Origin: JAFGSZ01 sp964492185 | GTDB lineage: Bacteria > Bacteroidota > Bacteroidia > Bacteroidales > UBA10428 | Direction: 5' to 3' | Assembly: GCA_964492185.1 (NCBI GenBank) | Contig: CAZBJH010000036.1 | Coordinates: 1 to 26,984 of the forward strand | Length of the DNA: 26,984 nucleotides | Shown here: one piece after another, positions 22,814 through 26,984 of the stretch | Layout of the letters: the number at the start of each line of letters is the position of its first letter | How positions within the stretch are numbered: position 1 is the stretch's first letter | The notes under the pieces: generated by a model | What the model was told of the DNA's origin: nothing | Database searches by the model: none | Seen by the model: only the letters and a program-made list of their open reading frames with translations | Translations under genes and position numbers: made by a program

Positions 22814-23509
22814 TCAATAAACACGTTCATCAAGCAGTTTCTTCATAAGCATCCCTACTCCTACCCCTGCCTTTTCCCTGATCAATTCGACTCTCCGGTA
22901 AAGAGGTGAGTTAAGATCAGCCGGATCAACAACATAGATCTTTTTATCCCCTGAAACATAATCCAACAGGCCGGCAGCGGGATATACGGCAAGTGAACTG
23001 CCAACAACAGCAAATATATCAGCTGACGTGGTAATTTCTGCTGCATACTCTATAGCCGGCACAGGTTCACCAAACCATACAACATGCGGCCTAAGCTGGT
23101 GGCCCTTTTCACAGTTGTCCCCTACATGTATTTCCCTGTACCCTATATCATATATCAGCGACGGATTGCCCGTGCTACGCACTTTAGTAAGCTCACCATG
23201 CAGATGAAGCACATTTTTACTTCCTGCCTTTTCATGCAGGTTATCCACGTTCTGGGTTATGATCTGAACATCAAAATAGTTCTCCAGCTCCACAAGACCC
23301 AGGTGGCCGTGATTAGGTTTTGTATCCTTTAACTGTGTCCGGCGTTCATTATAAAACCTCAATACCAGTTCTTTGTCTTTTTCCCATCCGTACGGACTGG
23401 CTACCTCGGTGACATCATAATTTTCCCATAATCCACCTGAATCCCTGAAGGTCTTTAAGCCGCTCTCGGCACTTATACCCGATCCGGTTAATACCACAAG
23501 TTTTTTCAT
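22814..23509 (-). CDS. cobB: NAD-dependent protein deacylase, Sir2 family
   Basis: A 231-residue sirtuin that removes acyl groups from protein lysines using NAD. It has the Rossmann start VLTGSGISAESGLKTFRDS (6-24), TQNVDNLHEKAGS (85-97) and the catalytic His104 in LHLHGEL. Tyr53 and Arg56 (FYNERR) form the YxxR pair that binds succinyl/malonyl groups in SIRT5 and CobB, so desuccinylase-type activity is likely. GSSLAVYPAAGLL near 192-204 is the NAD-ribose site. The zinc-ribbon region (108-145) has only one Cys (Cys133, in NCEKGHQLRPH) where classical sirtuins have four, so no structural zinc is expected; I believe this is usual for Bacteroidota sirtuins. Two inverted repeat elements flank this gene together with dnaG. 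Confidence 0.92.
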   Translation of the reverse strand: MKKLVVLTGSGISAESGLKTFRDSGGLWENYDVTEVASPYGWEKDKELVLRFYNERRTQLKDTKPNHGHLGLVELENYFDVQIITQNVDNLHEKAGSKNVLHLHGELTKVRSTGNPSLIYDIGYREIHVGDNCEKGHQLRPHVVWFGEPVPAIEYAAEITTSADIFAVVGSSLAVYPAAGLLDYVSGDKKIYVVDPADLNSPLYRRVELIREKAGVGVGMLMKKLLDERVY

Positions 23510-23725
23510 ACGAATACCTTTGTCTTTGTATCCATTAAATTATTTATACAGTCCAAGTTACACAAAAAATCTGACAGAAATTTTCCATCCTGCTCCAGGA
23601 AAGTTCCCGTTTTCAATATTTTCATTCTGTGCATGGAAGCACCCAACCGTATTTTTTCGTATCTTAGTAATCGAATAAGCATTATTTAATAGTCTTATTT
23701 TCAGTAACTTTACAAACATATCCGG
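23510..23725. promoter_or_regulatory. Divergent region between sir2 and dnaG
   Basis: About 216 bases. TAACTTTA (23705-23712) lies 13 bases before the dnaG ATG and resembles the -7 box with its last base changed. Upstream of sir2 the minus strand reads ACAAAGACAAAGGTATTC, a short direct repeat of ACAAAG. No hairpin or small gene is seen. Confidence 0.35.
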
Positions 23726-25669
23726 ATGATTGACAGGGCAACAGTTGAAAAAATACTGAACACGGCAGATATTGTTGATGTAATTGGTGAATTTGTGAAT
23801 TTAAAAAAAGCCGGGCAGAATTTTAAAGGATTGAGCCCTTTTACAAATGAGAAAACACCATCTTTCATAGTTAGTCCGGCAAAAGGCATTTTCAAATGCT
23901 TTAGCTCGGGCCTGGGAGGGAACGTGGTTAAATTCCTTATGGAACATGAAAAATTATCCTACCCGGAAGCCCTGAAATTCCTGGCAAAAAAATACAATAT
24001 AGACGTTGTTGAAAAGGAATTATCAGCCGAAGAGATACAGCAACAAAATGAACGCGACAGCCTGCTGACAGTTTGCACCTTTGCCAACAATTATTTTCAG
24101 CAGAACCTTACCGGAACAGATGAAGGAAAAGCTATCGGACTAAGCTATTTTCATGAACGGGGTTTTCGTGATGATATCATTGAAAAATTTCAGTTGGGCT
24201 ATGCCCGCGAAAAAAGGGATGCCTTTACGAAAACCGCCCTGGATAAAGGCTATAAGATTGATTACCTTGTAAAGACCGGGCTGACAATAAAAAAAGAAAA
24301 TTACACATTTGACCGTTTTCACGGCCGGGTGATCTTTCCAATACACAGCCTGTCAGGCCAGGTACTGGGATTTGGCGGACGGGTACTGAAACAGGAAGAA
24401 AAAACAGCCAAATACCTCAATTCACCCGAATCGGAAATATATCATAAAAGCAACATCCTCTACGGCTTGTTTTTCTCAAGACAGGCCATTATAAAACACG
24501 ACAAATGTTTTATGGTTGAAGGATATACCGATGTACTTTCAATGCACCAGGCCGGGATTGAAAACACTGTCGCTTCCTCGGGAACTGCCCTTGCCGTGGA
24601 ACAGATCCGGCTTATAAAACGCTTTACAAAAAATATAACTGTTATTTATGACGGTGATGAGGCAGGGATAAAAGCTTCAATCAGGGGTATCGACCTGATA
24701 CTTGAAGAAGGTATGAACATTAAAGTTGTCCTGCTGCCCGAAGGGGAAGATCCCGATTCATTCGCCCGTTCAAAAAATGCCTCGGGATTTCTGGATTTTA
24801 TTAATGATAATGAAAGTGACTTCATTTCTTTCAAAACAAAACTCCTGATCAAAGATGCTGAAGATGATCCTGTGAAAAAAGCCACCCTTATCAATGATAT
24901 CGTGCGGTCAATAGCAGTAATCCCCGATGGAATAACACGAACGGTATATATCAGGGAATGCAGTAAGTTTCTGGATATAAACGAACAGGCACTTTATAGT
25001 GAAACAAACAAGATAAGGAGGCAGAAATACAGGCAGAAAATAAACAAACCTTCGGTTTTTCCCGAATACCAGGAACAAAAGCCGGCACCACAAAAAGTTC
25101 AGACAGACAGTAAACATGAAATATATGTCATTGAAAGAGAACTGATACGTCTTATGCTGATATACGGACATCATGATTTTGTGCTGAAGGCCAATAAGGA
25201 GAGATCAGAAAAGGTGAACGTGGTAAAATATATTATTAATGAGATCGAAAATGATGACCTGGAGATTACACATCCTGCCTACAGGGTTATTTATGAAGAG
25301 ATTAAATACCGTATAGCAAATGATATCCCGGTAGAAGACCAGTATTTTATCAATCATGAAAAGGAGGATATCGGGTCTGTGGTGGTTGATATTCTTACTT
25401 CAACATTTGACCTGAGCAAAATATGGTCTAAACACGATAACCATATTGAAACAGAAGATATGAAGCTGCGGGAGATAGTGCCTGAAATTATCAAAGCATT
25501 TAAAAATAAAAGGGTGTTGAACCTTATAAGGGAAACCCAGCAGCAGATCAAAGAAGCACAACAAAAAAATGACCCGGATAATATCGCCCTTCTGCAACAA
25601 CGGTTTATAGTGCTGAACGAGCTGAAGAAAAACTTTTCCAAAGAACTGGGATCAAGAATAATTGTTTGA
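23726..25669 (+). CDS. dnaG: DNA primase
   Basis: Makes RNA primers at the replication fork, 647 residues. The N-terminal zinc-binding domain (1-95) keeps the fold motif NFKGLSPFTNEKTPSFIVSP, but three of the four metal ligands are changed: Ser37 for Cys, Thr40 for His, Ser61 for Cys, with only Cys58 left in KCFSSG. The RNA polymerase core (about 110-330) is complete: GYAREKRDAF, HGRVIFPIHSLSGQVLGFGG and LNSPESEIYHKSNILYGL, and the Toprim motifs MVEGYTDVLS with Glu265 and IYDGDEAGIKA with Asp309/Asp311. A C-terminal helicase-interaction region (about 450-647) is rich in charged helices. Loss of the zinc ligands is, to my knowledge, shared by Bacteroidota primases. It appears to be a single-gene unit followed by a repeat element. 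Confidence 0.95.
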   Translation: MIDRATVEKILNTADIVDVIGEFVNLKKAGQNFKGLSPFTNEKTPSFIVSPAKGIFKCFSSGLGGNVVKFLMEHEKLSYPEALKFLAKKYNIDVVEKELSAEEIQQQNERDSLLTVCTFANNYFQQNLTGTDEGKAIGLSYFHERGFRDDIIEKFQLGYAREKRDAFTKTALDKGYKIDYLVKTGLTIKKENYTFDRFHGRVIFPIHSLSGQVLGFGGRVLKQEEKTAKYLNSPESEIYHKSNILYGLFFSRQAIIKHDKCFMVEGYTDVLSMHQAGIENTVASSGTALAVEQIRLIKRFTKNITVIYDGDEAGIKASIRGIDLILEEGMNIKVVLLPEGEDPDSFARSKNASGFLDFINDNESDFISFKTKLLIKDAEDDPVKKATLINDIVRSIAVIPDGITRTVYIRECSKFLDINEQALYSETNKIRRQKYRQKINKPSVFPEYQEQKPAPQKVQTDSKHEIYVIERELIRLMLIYGHHDFVLKANKERSEKVNVVKYIINEIENDDLEITHPAYRVIYEEIKYRIANDIPVEDQYFINHEKEDIGSVVVDILTSTFDLSKIWSKHDNHIETEDMKLREIVPEIIKAFKNKRVLNLIRETQQQIKEAQQKNDPDNIALLQQRFIVLNELKKNFSKELGSRIIV

Positions 25670-25689
25670 TTATTTTTAACAATTAAATA

Positions 25690-25730
25690 GTGTCTGTCTA
25701 TAAAGTAGTCAAAATGTTTAACTGACCATG
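25690..25730 (+). repeat. Partial repeat terminus next to element B
   Basis: AGTGTCTGTCTATAAAGT at 25690-25707 matches the terminus type at 1-75 and 26949. After 23 unrelated-looking bases, element B begins. It may be the remains of an older copy into which B inserted. Confidence 0.55.
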
Positions 25731-25851
25731 TGTCTGTTCAGAAAGTTCCATTTGCAAGGCTCGCGCGGTTCGAAAACGCGGAGTTTACTAGTAGTAAATG
25801 AGCAATTTTCGGACAAGCGTAACGCGGCAAATGGGACTTTATGGACATACA
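25731..25851 (-). repeat. 121-bp palindromic mobile-like element, copy B
   Basis: Same length as copy A (22508-22628) and its reverse complement with 11 differences counted by eye. The left terminus is TGTCTGTTCAGAAAGTTCCATTTGC (25731-25755). The right terminus (25827-25851) reads, on the minus strand, TGTATGTCCATAAAGTCCCATTTGC, so it carries the TGTCTGTCCATAA type of end instead of TGTCTGTTCAGA. The centre is TTTAC/GTAAA. Confidence 0.8.
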
Positions 25852-25914
25852 CTAAATAATCCACAATTAAATATTTTTTCATCCGTTAACACTACGGGTT
25901 TCACCGACTTATTC

Positions 25915-25922
25915 TATATTTG
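25915..25922 (+). promoter_or_regulatory. TATATTTG -7 box
   Basis: An exact TAnnTTTG match 31 bases upstream of the ATG at 25953. It overlaps the TTG at 25920, which argues against that codon as a start. No clear TTTG lies at the -33 distance. Confidence 0.5.
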
Positions 25923-25952
25923 CTTTATCAAACAAAAAATAAACTGTTAACA

Positions 25953-26915
25953 ATGGAAACACCGGATCATTCTCATAAACATGCAAACGGATCAGATAAT
26001 AATAAGCCTCCCCGGCGGGAGTCATACCTGACAAACACTAAAAAACGGGCACCCATGTGGCTGATAGCCCTGCTGGTCACATTAATAGTAATTGCCGGCG
26101 CGCTTGGAGTAAAGCTCTACCAGGAGCTTCAGAAAAGCAAAGAGGTTAATGTTGTTCTTGAAACCCAAAAAGATGAACTGGAAGGCGAACTGGAGAACCT
26201 TATTGTTGGTTATGATACACTTAAGACAAAAAACGACAGTATCAATATCCAACTTGAAGCCGAGCAGCAAAAGATTCGAAAGCTGTTAAATGTTCAGGCC
26301 GCTAATTACGAAAAGATCAATATGTACCAAAAAGAACTGCAAACCCTTCGTAAGGTGATGCGAAGCTATATCGTACAGATTGATTCTTTAAATACAAGAA
26401 ATAAACTGCTCACCGAAGAGAATATCCAGGTGAAAACACAGCTGCATCAGGTTGAGCAGTCAAATATTGAACTGAGCAGGGAAAAAGAAAACCTCAGCAC
26501 AATGGTAGAGCAAGCTACCGTACTTTCAGCCAAAAATATTCTGGCAGAAGGCTTAAACGCGAGAAGTAACCCGAAAGATAAGATAGATAAGATTGAAAAG
26601 ATCCGTGTTTGTTTTACCGTGCGTGAAAATGCCGTTACTGATCCCGGCACAAAAACCATTTATCTACGCCTGATAAGGCCTGATGAGGTAGTTCTCGGAT
26701 CTGCCCCCGAAAACCTTTTTGAATACGCGGGCCAGCAAATAGTCTATTCTGCCAGTCGTGATCTGGAATATAATAACCAGGATATAGATATGTGTATTTA
26801 CTGGGATATCACCGAGGAACTTATTGAAGGTACCTATACGGCCGAATTATTTGCCGAAGGAAATAAAATAGGAGAAACTACCTTCGCGCTGAAAGAAGGA
26901 TTCTCCCTGTTTTAA
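25953..26915 (+). CDS. Single-pass membrane protein with long periplasmic coiled coil, unknown function
   Basis: A 320-residue protein. A polar, His/Asn-rich cytosolic start (METPDHSHKHANGSDNN) leads to one transmembrane helix (WLIALLVTLIVIAGALGVKL, about 34-53). A continuous coiled coil follows (about 54-195) with heptads such as KDELEGELENLIVGYDTLKTK. After that comes a globular beta-rich C-terminal domain (about 205-320) with IRVCFTVRENAV, TIYLRLIRPDEVVLG and a closing GTYTAELFAEGNKIGETTF strand pair. I do not know a named family, although similar proteins with this layout occur in Bacteroidota. The C-terminal domain looks like a small extracytoplasmic beta-sandwich, so a spacer or envelope-organising role is possible; that is inference. 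I chose ATG 25953 because a -7 box overlaps the upstream TTG at 25920. Confidence 0.72.
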   Translation: METPDHSHKHANGSDNNKPPRRESYLTNTKKRAPMWLIALLVTLIVIAGALGVKLYQELQKSKEVNVVLETQKDELEGELENLIVGYDTLKTKNDSINIQLEAEQQKIRKLLNVQAANYEKINMYQKELQTLRKVMRSYIVQIDSLNTRNKLLTEENIQVKTQLHQVEQSNIELSREKENLSTMVEQATVLSAKNILAEGLNARSNPKDKIDKIEKIRVCFTVRENAVTDPGTKTIYLRLIRPDEVVLGSAPENLFEYAGQQIVYSASRDLEYNNQDIDMCIYWDITEELIEGTYTAELFAEGNKIGETTFALKEGFSLF

Positions 26916-26948
26916 AAAAAACCGGAGAGCGGATCCTAAATTTAATTA

Positions 26949-26984
26949 GTGTCTGTCCATAATGTCCGATATCCGCGTTGCCGC
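26949..26984 (+). repeat. Repeat terminus at the right window edge
   Basis: AGTGTCTGTCCATAATGTCC opens the element and the window ends 16 bases later. The last 29 bases are identical to 22683-22711. The window therefore ends inside a dispersed repeat, as it begins. Confidence 0.7.

Noticed and set aside
25920..25952. TTG start for the coiled-coil protein
   Set aside because: The codon lies within a TATATTTG promoter box; the ATG at 25953 gives a plausible leader.

Overview
The window looks like a scaffold from a Bacteroidota genome, probably Bacteroidales or Marinilabiliales-like. The evidence is TAnnTTTG-type -7 boxes, a type IX secretion (T9SS) sorting-tail fragment, a DnaG and a Sir2 that lack zinc ligands in the way seen in this phylum, a lamin-tail protein, and remnants of plant-polysaccharide enzymes (CE12-like, GH127-like). 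It contains one 100-N scaffold gap (6310-6409). Both ends lie in dispersed-repeat sequence, which suggests that assembly broke at repeats. I see no rRNA, tRNA, CRISPR array, transposase or phage gene.

Layout. (1) 1-6200: a double-domain rhamnogalacturonan-acetylesterase-like protein, then a patch of gene debris. In that patch a truncated secreted-protein N-terminus abuts a frameshifted AbiEii-type nucleotidyltransferase, with an intact DUF6922-like partner upstream of it. Next come a VanZ-like membrane protein, a secreted lamin-tail protein, an M24 aminopeptidase and a second debris field (T9SS tail, GH127 C-terminus, AraC C-terminus). (2) 6200-13000: a tripartite RND efflux operon (TolC-like, adaptor lipoprotein, RND pump), preceded and interrupted by two inverted copies of a composite low-complexity repeat. 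(3) 13000-17450: a cytidylate-kinase-like protein behind a palindromic promoter, convergent with an acyl-CoA carboxylase operon (carboxyltransferase, biotin carboxylase, biotin carrier). (4) 17450-18337: a long non-coding stretch with palindromes and a GC-rich module. (5) 18338-21864: RNase R and a spore-maturation/nucleoside-gate fusion protein. (6) 21890-26915: an outer-membrane beta-barrel protein, a Sir2 deacylase, DnaG primase and a coiled-coil membrane protein. Two inverted copies of a 121-bp palindromic mobile-like element flank Sir2-dnaG.

The intact genes are mostly housekeeping or envelope functions. The most unusual content is the repeat biology. A roughly 266-bp insertion with a 12-bp direct duplication sits inside the RND operon; removing it in silico restores the same adaptor C-terminus and stop. 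There is also a family of 121-bp elements with TGTCTGTTCAGA / TGTCTGTCCATAA termini, and illegitimate junctions that join unrelated gene fragments.
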